From Amycolatopsis benzoatilytica AK 16/65 (GTDB lineage Bacteria > Actinomycetota > Actinomycetes > Mycobacteriales > Pseudonocardiaceae): 64,000 nucleotides of DNA. The notes under the pieces were generated by a model. It worked only from the letters and a program-made list of their open reading frames with translations. It made no database searches and was not told the origin of the DNA. Location: NCBI RefSeq assembly GCF_000383915.1, contig NZ_KB912942.1:2711195-2775194 (forward strand), read 5' to 3'. Of the stretch, positions 27,620 through 36,427 are shown one piece after another (within the stretch, counting starts at the first letter, position 1; each line of letters starts with the position of its first letter). The position numbers and the translations under genes were made by a program.

Positions 27620-28507
27620 ATGCCAGACACCGCCACTGTCATGCCCCCTCCCGGCGAGCCTGACGCAGCTCCCCGACGGCGCCCGGCTCTCTCTCCGTCC
27701 CGGGCGAGCGACTTCAAGCAGTGTCCGTTGCTCTACCGTTTCCGCGCGGTGGATCGGCTGCCGGAAGTCCCTACCCGCGCGCAACTTCGGGGCACCCTGG
27801 TTCACGCGGTCCTGGAACGGCTCTTCACGTTGCCTGCTGCCGACCGGGTGGCGCCTCGGGCGAAGGAACTTCTCGCCCCTACCTGGTCCGAGCTGTCCGC
27901 CGCGAGTCCGGAGTGGACGGAGCTGTTCGAGGAGCCCGCCGAGACCGGCGAGTGGCTGGCTACTGCCGAGAAGCTTCTCGATTCCTACTTCGAGCTGGAA
28001 GACCCGCGTCGCCTGGAGCCGGAAGCCTGCGAGTTGCACGTGGAGATCGAGCTGGGCTCGGGGGTCCTGCTCCGCGGCTACATCGACCGGGTCGACGTGG
28101 CGCCGACCGGCGAGATCCGGGTGGTGGACTACAAGACCGGCGCGGCGCCGCGGGAGATCGGCGAGGCCAAGGCGCTTTTCCAGATGAAGTTCTACGCCGT
28201 GGTGCTGTGGCGGCTGCGCGGCGTGGTCCCACGGCAGCTGAAGCTGATGTACCTCACCGACGGCCAGTCGCTGGCCTACACGCCGGAAGAGGGCGAGCTG
28301 GTCCGTTTCGAGCGCACTCTCGAGGCGATCTGGCAGGCCATCCTGAAGGCGGGCAAGACCGGCGATTTCCGGCCGAACAAGGGCAAGCTCTGTTCGTGGT
28401 GCGACCACCAGGCGCACTGTCCCGAGTTCGGCGGCACGCCTCCGGAGTACCCGGGCTGGCCGGAACCCGATCCGGGCGAGGAAACGGCATTGGATCGGGC
28501 GGACTGA
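27620..28507 (+). CDS. RecB-family PD-(D/E)XK exonuclease with iron-sulfur Cys motif
   Basis: A 295-residue stand-alone nuclease domain. It starts LSPSRASDFKQCPLLYRFR (first Cys). GTLVHAVLERLF follows, then GYIDRVD and VVDYKTG (catalytic Asp and Lys). The last three Cys are in LCSWCDHQAHCPEF. The four Cys should hold a 4Fe-4S cluster, as in AddB-type and Cas4-like nucleases. The counterpart in M. tuberculosis is Rv2119, also next to the TrmI gene. A repair role is likely but not shown. The next gene starts within its stop codon. Confidence 0.9.
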   Translation: MPDTATVMPPPGEPDAAPRRRPALSPSRASDFKQCPLLYRFRAVDRLPEVPTRAQLRGTLVHAVLERLFTLPAADRVAPRAKELLAPTWSELSAASPEWTELFEEPAETGEWLATAEKLLDSYFELEDPRRLEPEACELHVEIELGSGVLLRGYIDRVDVAPTGEIRVVDYKTGAAPREIGEAKALFQMKFYAVVLWRLRGVVPRQLKLMYLTDGQSLAYTPEEGELVRFERTLEAIWQAILKAGKTGDFRPNKGKLCSWCDHQAHCPEFGGTPPEYPGWPEPDPGEETALDRAD

Positions 28508-29298
28508 TGGCTGACGCGTTCTTCCTCCCGCTCGGCGACGAGCGGTACGAGGCGACCGAGCACACCACTGGGCCGTGGGATCCGGGCGCGCAGCATTTCG
28601 GGCCGCCGTCGGCGTTGCTGGTGCGCGGGCTGGAGCGGCTGGTCTCGACGCATCCGGCACAGCTCGCGCGGGTGACGATCGAGATCCTCGGCCCCGCGCC
28701 GGTGGGCGAGCTGCGGCAGCGGTCGTGGGTCGAGCGGCCGGGGCGGACGGTGGAATTGGTCCAGTCCGAGCTGTCCGCGAACGGCCGGACGGTGGCGCTG
28801 GCGTCCGGCTGGCGCATCGCGACGTCGGACAGCGCGGCGATCGCGACGGATGCCGGGCCGCTGCTGCCCGCCGCCGACGCGGGCACCGAGGCGGCGTTCC
28901 CGGAGGATTGGCAGGGCGGTTACCTGCATGCCATCGAGTGGCGGACGGTGCGCGGCGCGATCTCGGCGCCCGGTCCGGCGGCGGTGTGGGGACGGCAGCG
29001 TTACCCGCTGGTCGACGGGGAAGAGCCGAGTGGCCTGCAGCGGCTGTTCGCGATCGCCGATTCCGCGAACGGGGTGTCGCATTTCCTGCCGGCCGCGCAG
29101 TGGTGGTTCATCAACTCCGAGCTGACCGTGCACTTGCGCCGGATCCCCGAGGGCGAGTGGATCGGACTGGACGCGGTCACTCTGGTCGGTCCGCACGGGA
29201 TCGGCACCGCGACGAGCACGCTGCACGATCGTTCCGGCCCGGTGGGCACCGGCGCGCAGGCGCTGCTGGTGCGGCCGCGACAGGCCGGGGGCGGATGA
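28507..29298 (+). CDS. thioesterase-like (double hotdog) family protein
   Basis: A 263-residue protein made of two hotdog-like halves. The N-terminal part has GAQHFGPPSALLVRGLERL and RVTIEILGPAPVGEL. The C-terminal part has WWFINSELTVHLRRIPEGEWIGLDA, typical of TesB-like acyl-CoA thioesterases. The ATG overlaps the stop of the nuclease gene by one base (TGATG), so the two are coupled. The substrate is unknown and the tie to a nuclease has no obvious metabolic meaning. Confidence 0.83.
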   Translation: MADAFFLPLGDERYEATEHTTGPWDPGAQHFGPPSALLVRGLERLVSTHPAQLARVTIEILGPAPVGELRQRSWVERPGRTVELVQSELSANGRTVALASGWRIATSDSAAIATDAGPLLPAADAGTEAAFPEDWQGGYLHAIEWRTVRGAISAPGPAAVWGRQRYPLVDGEEPSGLQRLFAIADSANGVSHFLPAAQWWFINSELTVHLRRIPEGEWIGLDAVTLVGPHGIGTATSTLHDRSGPVGTGAQALLVRPRQAGGG

Positions 29299-29360
29299 TC
29301 GCCCGCTGCGGCGCGAGTCCGATAGCCTTCGCGGAACGACCGACAAGGGAGCGCTCCGGC

Positions 29361-30296
29361 ATGCAGATCACCTCGGTGGTCAATCAGAAGGGCGGGGTGG
29401 GCAAGACCTCGCTGAGCGTGGGCGCGGCCGCGGCCCTCGCCGAACGAGGCAGGCGGGTGCTGCTGGTCGACCTCGACCCACAGGGCCATGCGACCACCGA
29501 GATGCTCGGTCTGCCCGAGGTCCCGGCGGATGCGCCCAGCCTCGCCAAAGCGCTGACCAAGCTGTGGAAGGGCCCGATCGAGCAGCTGGCGGTGCCGCAT
29601 CCGCGCAGCAACATCGGGCGGGGCGGCGCGTTCGACGTGATCCCGACGTCGCCTGGCATGTTCGACCTGATCCGTCGGCTGGACCAGTTCCGGGTGCCTG
29701 GCTGGCAGCTGGCGCGGGTGATCCAGTTCGCCCATTACGACCATGTGATCATCGACTGTCCTCCCGCGCAGGACGTGCTGACGAACAATGCGCTGGCCGC
29801 GTCGCACGGCATCCTCGTTCCGGTGCAACCGGACAAAACGAGCATCCGCGCGCTGCGTCTGCTGTCCGAGCAGGTCCGCTACGTGGAACAGACCACCGGC
29901 CGCGCGCCTATCGCCTGGTTCGGCATCGTCCCCGGCCTGTACCGCCGCCCCATTTCGCACTACGCCGCCGCCGCGTTGCAGGAGATGTACTCCTTCGGCG
30001 TGCCGATGCTGTCGCATATCCCGCTGGGGGTGGTCATGAACGAGGCCGCCGCGAACGGTGTACCGGTCACGACCTTCGCGCCGGAAACCATCCAGGCCGT
30101 CTCGTTCCGCGAGATCGCCGAGACGCTCGACGGCTACCTGGCGCAGAACCCGGGTCCCACCGAGGTTCCGGCGGACGACGAGTTCGTCTTCGAAGACTTC
30201 ATCTCCGAGGTCGCGGTCGCCCGCAACGTCAACGACAACGGCGCGCGCAAAAAGCTCTACGACCTCATGCCGAAACGCCCCAACCGCCCCCGCTGA
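29361..30296 (+). CDS. ParA/MinD-family P-loop ATPase
   Basis: A 311-residue protein with the deviant Walker A NQKGGVGKT at residues 8-16, a Walker A' LLVDLDPQGH and the later HVIIDCPPA. This is the ParA type that positions DNA or protein cargo. A C-terminal extension is rich in acidic residues and ends KLYDLMPKRPNRPR. No parB gene or parS-like cluster adjoins it, so it is an orphan that may position something other than the chromosome. The ribosome binding site AAGGGA is about 10 bases before the ATG. It ends just before stem-loop repeat copy 3. Confidence 0.9.
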   Translation: MQITSVVNQKGGVGKTSLSVGAAAALAERGRRVLLVDLDPQGHATTEMLGLPEVPADAPSLAKALTKLWKGPIEQLAVPHPRSNIGRGGAFDVIPTSPGMFDLIRRLDQFRVPGWQLARVIQFAHYDHVIIDCPPAQDVLTNNALAASHGILVPVQPDKTSIRALRLLSEQVRYVEQTTGRAPIAWFGIVPGLYRRPISHYAAAALQEMYSFGVPMLSHIPLGVVMNEAAANGVPVTTFAPETIQAVSFREIAETLDGYLAQNPGPTEVPADDEFVFEDFISEVAVARNVNDNGARKKLYDLMPKRPNRPR

Positions 30297-30350
30297 ACAC
30301 TGTCCACAGCAGACGGACTAGACCCAACCGGGACCAACCGCGACCCAACC

Positions 30351-30555
30351 GCGGGATCGCGTCGGCGTCTGACGGAGCTGCGTGCACGGCCCCCCGGGCC
30401 GGGTACGCAGCTCCGTCAGACGCCGACTTAAAGGCGATCCCGCACGCGCCGACGAAGTCGGCGCCATCCAACACAGATCCCGCACGCGCCGACGAAGTCG
30501 GCGCCATCCAACACAGATCCCGCACGCACCGACGGAGTCGGCGCCATCCAACACA
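30351..30555. repeat. long stem-loop repeat, copy 3, with three 40-bp units
   Basis: Outer arms at 30351-30360 and 30434-30443 and a 23-bp perfect stem (30361-30383 with 30405-30427), identical in the stem to copy 2. Three tandem 40-base units follow (30436, 30476, 30516). The third has a base change in the left hairpin arm (GCACCGAC) and GGA in the loop. The array ends beside the hisG stop codon, just as copy 1 ends beside the pafA stop. Confidence 0.9.
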
Positions 30556-30566
30556 GATCGGCGCAA

Positions 30567-31412
30567 TTACAACCGGCAGGAGCGGATGTCTGAAGCCAGC
30601 ACCGCCTTGGCGCCGGTTTCGGCCAGCTCGTCCATGATCCGGTTGACTTCCTTGCGCGGCACCATCGCTCGGACCGCGACCCACTTGTCGTCGGCCAGCG
30701 GCGCGACCGTCGGCGACTCCAGTCCCGGCGTGATCGAGATGGCCTTCTCCAGGATCTCTCGCGGGCAGTCGTAGTCCAGCATCATGTAGTGCTGCGCGAA
30801 CACCACGCCCTGCAGCCGCGCCGCCAGCTGCGACTTGGCTTTCGAAGACTCGCTGCCGGCGCGCTCCAGCAGGACCGCCTCGGACACGCAGATCGGGTCG
30901 CCGAACGCGACCAGGTTGTGCTGCCGCAGCGACCGGCCGGACTCGACTACGTCCGCGATCGCGTCCGCGACGCCGAGCTGGATCGAGATCTCCACCGCGC
31001 CGTCGAGGCGGATCACCTCCGCCTCGACTCCGTGCTGCGCCAGGTCGTCCCGGACCAGCCGCGGGTAGGAGGTGGCCAGCCGCTTGCCGTGCAGGTCGGC
31101 CGGCTTCCACTCCTTGCCCGCCGGGGCCGCGTAGCGGAACGTGGACGCGCCGAACCCGAGCCCGAGCAGTTCCGACACCGCGGCGCCCGAGTCGAGCGCG
31201 AGGTCGCGCCCGGTGATCCCGAGGTCCAGCTCGCCGGACCCGACGTAGATCGCGATGTCCTTGGGCCGCAGGAAGAAGAACTCGACCTCGTTGACCGGGT
31301 CGAGCACGGTCAGGTCCTTGCCGTCATGTCGCTTGCGGTAGCCCGCCTCGGAAAGCATCTCCGCCGAGGCGGCGGCGAGGGCTCCCTTGTTCGGCACGGC
31401 GACACGCAGCAT
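30567..31412 (-). CDS. hisG: ATP phosphoribosyltransferase, long form
   Basis: A 281-residue enzyme for the first step of histidine synthesis, condensing ATP with PRPP. It begins [19 protein letters not shown], the substrate-binding start of His[10 protein letters not shown] and [17 protein letters not shown] (the PRPP loop region) follow. The C-terminal 75 residues ([15 protein letters not shown] onwards) are the regulatory domain of the long form, which gives feedback inhibition by histidine without HisZ. It is followed upstream on the same strand by hisE, 39 bases apart. Confidence 0.96.
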   Translation of the reverse strand: MLRVAVPNKGALAAASAEMLSEAGYRKRHDGKDLTVLDPVNEVEFFFLRPKDIAIYVGSGELDLGITGRDLALDSGAAVSELLGLGFGASTFRYAAPAGKEWKPADLHGKRLATSYPRLVRDDLAQHGVEAEVIRLDGAVEISIQLGVADAIADVVESGRSLRQHNLVAFGDPICVSEAVLLERAGSESSKAKSQLAARLQGVVFAQHYMMLDYDCPREILEKAISITPGLESPTVAPLADDKWVAVRAMVPRKEVNRIMDELAETGAKAVLASDIRSCRL

Positions 31413-31451
31413 TTCGTTCTTCTCCTCAGTTTCCCGTGCCCGAACAGCGGG

Positions 31452-31733
31452 TCACAGGTAGCGGTAGACGTCCTCGGTCGAGATTCCCCGGCCGAGCATG
31501 AGCACCTGGACGCGGTACAGCAGTTGCGAGATTTCTTCCGACAGCCGGTCGTCGGACTCGTGCTCGGCCGCGATCCACACCTCGCCGGCTTCTTCGAGCA
31601 CCTTCTTGCCCTGCGCATGGACCCCGGCGTCCAGGGCAGCGACGGTGCCGGACCCGTCCGGACGGGTACGCGCGCGCTCGGCAAGCTCCGCGAACAGCTC
31701 ATCGAAGGTCTTCACGGTCCGGAATCCTTGCAT
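31452..31733 (-). CDS. hisE: phosphoribosyl-ATP pyrophosphatase
   Basis: A 93-residue enzyme, the same length as in M. tuberculosis, for the second step of histidine synthesis. [18 protein letters not shown] opens it. [18 protein letters not shown] carries the metal-binding EE and E residues of the all-alpha NTP pyrophosphatase fold, and [15 protein letters not shown] follows. The ATG giving [10 protein letters not shown] was chosen by comparison with that protein; a longer frame adds 12 unconserved residues. It is translated before hisG in a two-gene operon. Confidence 0.95.
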   Translation of the reverse strand: MQGFRTVKTFDELFAELAERARTRPDGSGTVAALDAGVHAQGKKVLEEAGEVWIAAEHESDDRLSEEISQLLYRVQVLMLGRGISTEDVYRYL

Positions 31734-31779
31734 CCCGCGCTCGCCCGCGCCGTTCCGGGTGACCCGCAAGCCGCCTAGG

Positions 31780-32466
31780 TCACACCGAGTGCAGCAGCGC
31801 GTGCAGCGCGGGCACGTCGACGCCGGCCAGCGACGAGCGGAAGACGCGCCGCGGACCGTCCGGGACGGCCACGTCGTTGGGGACCACGAGAACCGTGCAA
31901 CCAGCGCGTTCGGCCGATTCCGCGCCCGGTGGCGAGTCCTCCACCGCGACGCACCGCGACGAGGAGACGCCCAGCAGCGAAGCGGCCTTCAGGTACGGCC
32001 GCGGGAGCGGTTTGTTCTCGCCGCCGACCTCGTCGCCGCACACCGTCACGTCGAAGAATTCCCGCCCGATCGTGTCGAGCGCGAGTTCGGTCAGCGCCCG
32101 TTCGGTGGACGTGACCAGCGCGGACTTCAGGCCCGCCGCGCGCACCGCGGCCAGCGCTTCGCGGGCGCCGGGCCGCCACGGCAGCGCGTCGTCGAACAGC
32201 CCGGCGGTGCGCCGGCGGATCCACTCGCCGGTCTCCGCGACCGCCTCCGGCGTCACCACGCGTCCGGTTTGTTCCAGCAGGACGGTCGCGGTGGCATCCA
32301 TGTTCGACCCGACGAGCGTCATCCGGATTTCCTCGGACAGCGTCCCGCCGAGCGCCTCGGCGGCCTCGTACAGCGCGACGTCCCACAGTTTCTCGGAATC
32401 GACGAGGGTGCCGTCCATGTCCCAGAGGACGGCCGCCAATCCGTCCGAAGAGGACGGTCCAGTCAC
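31780..32466 (-). CDS. HAD-superfamily phosphatase, beta-phosphoglucomutase-like
   Basis: A 228-residue hydrolase. Motif I is [12 protein letters not shown] with the two catalytic Asp residues, motif II is ALVTST, and motif III/IV is [15 protein letters not shown] with [15 protein letters not shown] helical cap lies between motifs I and II. The family covers sugar-phosphate phosphatases and mutases and the substrate cannot be read. The GTG start has GGAGAAA 5 bases upstream, favouring it over a longer frame. It precedes hisE by 46 bases on the same strand and may be co-transcribed. Confidence 0.9.
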   Translation of the reverse strand: MTGPSSSDGLAAVLWDMDGTLVDSEKLWDVALYEAAEALGGTLSEEIRMTLVGSNMDATATVLLEQTGRVVTPEAVAETGEWIRRRTAGLFDDALPWRPGAREALAAVRAAGLKSALVTSTERALTELALDTIGREFFDVTVCGDEVGGENKPLPRPYLKAASLLGVSSSRCVAVEDSPPGAESAERAGCTVLVVPNDVAVPDGPRRVFRSSLAGVDVPALHALLHSV

Positions 32467-32618
32467 AGTTTCTCCTTGTCCGATGCGGTGCCCGACGCTG
32501 GGCGAGGTCCGCTCCAGGGTCCCATGCGGGCCGCGGTGGGCGGGGTCGCCCTCCGGCGGTGACACGCGGGGGCGGGCACACTGCGCAGGGTAGGTGCGCC
32601 AGGCCGTAGGCTGGTCCG

Positions 32619-33533
32619 GTGAGTGAGCCCGTCGACGACACCCCGCGGCCCGGCGACCCGGAACGCGAACCCACCGATGCCCAACGTCCGATCATGGTCG
32701 TGGCCTTCGAAGGCTGGAACGACGCCGGGGACGCGGCAAGCCAGGCGGTGGAGCACTTGCAGCTCACCTGGGACGCTTCCCCGCTCGCCGAACTCGAGCC
32801 GGACGAGTACTACGACTTCCAGGTCAGCCGCCCCACCGTGAAGCTGGTGGACGGCGTCACGCGGCGGGTCGAATGGCCCACCACCCGGCTGTCGGTGTGC
32901 CGGCCCGAGGGGTTCGACCGGGACGTGGTGCTGGTGCAGGGCCCGGAGCCGAACATGCGCTGGCGGAAGTTCTGCGCGGAGCTCGTGGAGCACGTGCAGG
33001 AACTGGACGTGTCGATGGTCGTCGCGCTCGGCGCGCTGCTCGCCGACACCGCGCACACCCGGCCGGTCCCGGTCACCGGGACGGCCTACGACAAGGACAC
33101 CGCGAGCAAGTACCGGCTCGAACTGAACAACTACCAGGGCCCCACCGGCATCGTCGGGATCCTCCAGGACTACTGCGTGCAGGTCGGCATCCCGGCGGTG
33201 TCGATCTGGGCCGCCGTGCCGCACTACGTGTCGCACCCGCCGTCGCCCAAGGCCACCCTCGCGCTGCTGCACAAGCTGGAGGACGTCCTCGACGTCGAGA
33301 TCCCGCTCGGCGCGCTGCCGGAACAGGCCGAGGAGTGGCAGCGGACGGTCAGCGAGATGGCCGACGAAGACGAGGAAATCAGCGAGTACGTGCGCAGTCT
33401 CGAGGAACGCGGCGACGCGGAGACCGACGTGACGATGGAAGAGGTCTCCGGCGACAAGATCGCCGCGGAGTTCGAGCGGTACCTGCGGAGGCGCCGGCCC
33501 GGCCAGGACGGCGGCGGGTTCGGCCTGCGCTGA
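32619..33533 (+). CDS. PAC2-family protein
   Basis: A 304-residue protein of the PAC2 (proteasome assembly chaperone-like) family. IMVVAFEGWNDAGDAASQAV is the characteristic N-terminal motif. VVALGALLADTAHTRPVPVTG and GPTGIVGILQDYC form the core, and the C-terminus is acidic then basic. The homologue Rv2125 occupies the same place in M. tuberculosis. The family name comes from eukaryotic proteasome chaperones; whether the bacterial protein acts on the proteasome is not established. It starts at a GTG 6 bases after TAGGCT and probably has a leaderless mRNA. Confidence 0.9.
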   Translation: MSEPVDDTPRPGDPEREPTDAQRPIMVVAFEGWNDAGDAASQAVEHLQLTWDASPLAELEPDEYYDFQVSRPTVKLVDGVTRRVEWPTTRLSVCRPEGFDRDVVLVQGPEPNMRWRKFCAELVEHVQELDVSMVVALGALLADTAHTRPVPVTGTAYDKDTASKYRLELNNYQGPTGIVGILQDYCVQVGIPAVSIWAAVPHYVSHPPSPKATLALLHKLEDVLDVEIPLGALPEQAEEWQRTVSEMADEDEEISEYVRSLEERGDAETDVTMEEVSGDKIAAEFERYLRRRRPGQDGGGFGLR

Positions 33534-33553
33534 CCTCCGGCCCGGCTCAACGT

Positions 33554-33604
33554 CCGGGAAGGGAGCTTTGAGGGACTCTGATTCCCTCAAAGCTCCCTAC
33601 CCGG
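33554..33604. repeat. TTGAGGGA-type hairpin repeat
   Basis: A perfect 15-bp inner stem (GGGAGCTTTGAGGGA at 33561-33575 with TCCCTCAAAGCTCCC at 33583-33597) is extended by CCGGG/CCCGG on the outside. The loop is CTCTGAT. It lies between two converging genes and probably works as a terminator for both. Relatives are at 391, 38721, 46067 and 46311. Confidence 0.85.
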
Positions 33605-33612
33605 CTTTCGGG

Positions 33613-34446
33613 TCAGGGCGCGGTCAGGAGTTTCCGGACCGGGACCGCGCCGCGGGCGCGCTTGCGCCATTCGCGCGGGTAGCCGAGCGAAACCTCCTCG
33701 AACCGCACGCCGTCGGCCGACGTGCTGCGCGGGATGTGCAGGTGGCCGTAGACCATCAGCTCAGCGCGGTAGCGCAGGTGCCAGTCCTCGGTCTCGGTGG
33801 TGCCGCACCACAGCGCGAAATCCGGGTAGTGCAGCGGGTTCGTCGGGTGTCGGTGCAGCGGCCAGTGCGACATCAGGACCGTGCGCCGGTCCGCCGGGAT
33901 CGAGTCCAGCCGGTCGCGGCTGACCTTCAGCCGCTGCTCGCACCAGGCCGCACGGGACGGATGCGGGTCCGGGTGCAGGAAGTACTCGTCGGTGCACACC
34001 ACGCCGACGTCGCGGGCGTGCGCGAGCGCTTCTTCGCGGGTCTTGCCCTCGGTCGCCGGAGTGCGCCAGCTGTAGTCGTAGAACACGAACAGCGGTGCGA
34101 TCGTCAGCGGCTCCGGGCCGAAGTCCCACACCGGGAACTCGTCCTCCGGAGTCAGCACGTCGATCTCCCGGCACTGCCCGACGAGGAACTCATAGCGGGC
34201 CTGGCCGCGCAGCTGGCATTCGTCCTTGGGCGTGGTCCACAGCTCGTGGTTGCCCGGCACCCAGACCACTTTCGCGAACCGCTCGCGCAGCACGGCGAGG
34301 GTTTCCCGGATCGCCTTGGCGGATTCCGCGACGTCGCCGGCGACCAGCAGCCAGTCGGACGGGTCGTCCGGACGGATCTCGTCTACCAGCGGGCCGTTGC
34401 CCTGGTGGGTCACGTGGAGGTCGCTTGTGGCAAAGAGAGACGGCAC
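33613..34446 (-). CDS. metallophosphoesterase
   Basis: A 277-residue calcineurin-like phosphoesterase. Motifs in order: FATSDLHVTH (metal-binding D and H), LLVAGDVAES, VPGNHELW (catalytic N and H), VLMSHWPLHRHP and YGHLH. These build the two-metal active site. The GTG start lies inside the end of the MFS gene (37-base overlap), so the two are coupled. The substrate could be a nucleotide, phosphodiester or phosphoprotein; nothing in the sequence decides. Confidence 0.9.
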   Translation of the reverse strand: MPSLFATSDLHVTHQGNGPLVDEIRPDDPSDWLLVAGDVAESAKAIRETLAVLRERFAKVVWVPGNHELWTTPKDECQLRGQARYEFLVGQCREIDVLTPEDEFPVWDFGPEPLTIAPLFVFYDYSWRTPATEGKTREEALAHARDVGVVCTDEYFLHPDPHPSRAAWCEQRLKVSRDRLDSIPADRRTVLMSHWPLHRHPTNPLHYPDFALWCGTTETEDWHLRYRAELMVYGHLHIPRSTSADGVRFEEVSLGYPREWRKRARGAVPVRKLLTAP

Positions 34447-35666
34447 TGGTCCACCGTATCCGCATCGCGCGCGCGAGAGCGCCGGAACCGTCTTGTCCCC
34501 CAGCCCAGCGCGACCAGTCCGGCGCTCACGTGCAGCAGAGCCTGCACGTTCAGCAGCACTGTCGGCCCGGTCACCGCCACCAAGGCGCCCGCGAGCAGAG
34601 AACCGGCTGCCGTTCCTGCGGCCATCAGCGCGTACATAGTGCTCAGCACGCGTCCAGCTCGGTCCGCGCCTGCTTCGGCCTGCACGTGCGACAGCAAACC
34701 GGCACCGGACACCACGGCGGGTGCGCCGACCGCCATGAACAGGCCGACGTAGACGCCGAGCATCGTGGTCATGCCGGGCAAGTTCCAGATCGCCAGCGAC
34801 AGGAGTCCGGCGGCGACCAGTCCCCAGCCTTGCAGGAGCTTCGGTGCGACGCGGCGCGCCAAGGTCGCGACTGCGAATCCGGCCGCCAGCCCGCCGATCG
34901 CCTGGACGCCGCGCAGGAGACCGGCGTCTGCTTCGCTGCCGCGCAGGATGTCCAGGACGAAGACTACGAACAGCACCAGGAACATGCCTTGCGCCATCGA
35001 AGTCAGCCCGGCGGAGAGGCTGGTCGCGCGGAGCCGTTTCCCAGCGAGGTCGCGGATTCCGGCCAGCCAATCCGGATGCTCTGGCACCGGGGCCCGCACC
35101 GCCGTCCGGCGAAAGGGGAAGGCGAGCAGCGTCCCGCAAAGCGCGAGTGCGGCGAGGTAGCCCAGCACCACCCGATCCAGGCCGCCCCAGCCGAGCAGCG
35201 CTCCCCCAGCCCAGCCGCCAGCGAGCCGAGCGACGCTACCGTTGACGCTCATCAGGCCGTTCGCCGCGGTGACGTCCTCGACGCCCACCAGCTCCGGCAC
35301 CAGAGCGCTCCGCGCGGGCTCGAACACCGACGCCAGGCCCGCCTGCGCCGCCATCACCGTGTATACCGCCGCGACCGGCAGCTCGGCGCCCGCCAGCAGC
35401 GGCAGCACCACAACCGCCTGGCCGGCGCAGACCGCCGCCAGCACGATCCGCCGGTCCCAGCGATCCGCCACCACGCCGGCGACCGGGCTCAGCAGGACGG
35501 CGGGCAGCAGGCCCAGCACGATGCTCAGCGCTGTCGTGACCGCCGAACCGGTCCGGACGAACAGATAGACCGGCAGTGCGACCTGCAGCATCCATTCCGC
35601 CGTCTCCCCGAAGAAGGCGGCCACCCACAGCCGGGCGAACCCCGGCGCCCCCAGCAGCTTTCTCAC
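34410..35666 (-). CDS. MFS transporter
   Basis: A 418-residue major facilitator with about 12 membrane helices. FGETAEWMLQVALPVYLFVR opens it, and VAGVVADRWDRRIVL is the loop 2-3 signature. It resembles MFS drug-efflux proteins of the enterobactin-exporter/MefA type. The GTG start overlaps the stop of the ArsR-type regulator (GTGA), so the regulator, transporter and phosphoesterase form one operon behind a palindromic operator. It probably exports a small molecule sensed by that regulator. Confidence 0.88.
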   Translation of the reverse strand: MRKLLGAPGFARLWVAAFFGETAEWMLQVALPVYLFVRTGSAVTTALSIVLGLLPAVLLSPVAGVVADRWDRRIVLAAVCAGQAVVVLPLLAGAELPVAAVYTVMAAQAGLASVFEPARSALVPELVGVEDVTAANGLMSVNGSVARLAGGWAGGALLGWGGLDRVVLGYLAALALCGTLLAFPFRRTAVRAPVPEHPDWLAGIRDLAGKRLRATSLSAGLTSMAQGMFLVLFVVFVLDILRGSEADAGLLRGVQAIGGLAAGFAVATLARRVAPKLLQGWGLVAAGLLSLAIWNLPGMTTMLGVYVGLFMAVGAPAVVSGAGLLSHVQAEAGADRAGRVLSTMYALMAAGTAAGSLLAGALVAVTGPTVLLNVQALLHVSAGLVALGWGTRRFRRSRARDADTVDQCRLSLPQATST

Positions 35667-36247
35667 ACCGGCTTCCCGTCGTGTCCGATCCGGCGGAACG
35701 CACGCATCGCCAGGAAGGCCGAGCGGGCGTCGGCGGGCGCGTCTTGGCGGATGGCGGCGACGTAGGGCCGGACCAGCGCGTCGATCGCCTCGGTCAGCGC
35801 GGTCAGCTCGGCAGGCGTCGCGTTCAGCGCGTAGGAGAAGAACCCGCCTGCGTCGCGCCAGCCACCGTCTAGCTGGTCCATCGTGTCCAAGTAGCGCTGG
35901 GTCAGCTCCTGCTCTTCATGCAGCTCGGTGCCGGTGACAGCGAGGTGCGCCGCGGCGACCGCCGGATCGCCGTCGGCGCCGCCGAGTACCAGGCCGACCT
36001 GGCAGGCCCGCCACGGCCGTTCTCGCCCGTCGCCGCCCTCCGCCGCCTCGACCAGGCCGTACTCCGCCAGCCGGCGCAGGTGCCAGCTGCAGTTCGACGC
36101 GGTCGAGCCGACCGCGGCCGCGCATTCGCTCGCCGTCGCGGCGCCGACCGCCATCAGGTGGTGCACCAGCGCCGACCGCAGCGGATGAGCCAGCGCCCGC
36201 AGCAGCTCGGCGTCGTCGATCCGCTTGCGCGGAGGCAATTCGGCCAT
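35663..36247 (-). CDS. ArsR-like winged-helix regulator
   Basis: A 194-residue regulator. The N-terminal winged helix is DAELLRALAHPLRSALVHHL with ATASECAAAVGSTASNCSWH as the helix-turn-helix, at about residues 10-65. The C-terminal 100 residues are helical and acidic and may bind a ligand. There is no clear metal-binding Cys pair of the metal-sensing ArsR group. It is the first gene of the transporter operon and lies 15 bases from a 36-bp symmetrical operator, so it should repress its own operon. Confidence 0.88.
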   Translation of the reverse strand: MAELPPRKRIDDAELLRALAHPLRSALVHHLMAVGAATASECAAAVGSTASNCSWHLRRLAEYGLVEAAEGGDGRERPWRACQVGLVLGGADGDPAVAAAHLAVTGTELHEEQELTQRYLDTMDQLDGGWRDAGGFFSYALNATPAELTALTEAIDALVRPYVAAIRQDAPADARSAFLAMRAFRRIGHDGKPV

Positions 36248-36261
36248 CGATCGTCGCCAAT

Positions 36262-36297
36262 CTCTGAAATACTTCTTTCGAAAGAACTCTTTCAGAG
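36262..36297. promoter_or_regulatory. 36-bp symmetrical operator upstream of the ArsR-like gene
   Basis: A perfect 14-bp centre TTCTTTCGAAAGAA (36273-36286) is flanked on both sides, at equal distance, by the pair CTCTGAAA (36262-36269) and TTTCAGAG (36290-36297). It lies 15 bases before the regulator's start codon and is unusually AT-rich for this genome. Confidence 0.75.
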
Positions 36298-36427
36298 TCG
36301 CAGGCGTACGCCCGGATCGTCAACCCACCCGGCTACACTCGCGTTGAGTTACTGCACAGCACAGCAACTGATGAATGCAGCTACTGCAGAGAGCAGCTGC
36401 TGCGCTTAAACCGGAAGTGAGCACGAA

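Noticed and set aside
30436-30555. Tandem 40-bp units considered as a CRISPR array
   Set aside because: The units are directly adjacent with no unique spacers, and no cas gene is in the window. The RecB-like nuclease nearby has Cas4-like Cys residues but belongs to a conserved chromosomal locus.
30318-30566. An 82-codon minus-strand frame, and extensions of the M50, pafA and RecB-like frames, all reading through the stem-loop repeats
   Set aside because: The translated sequence repeats RDLCWMAPTSSARAG-like blocks that simply follow the 40-bp DNA units. The covariation fits a DNA/RNA structure, not a protein.
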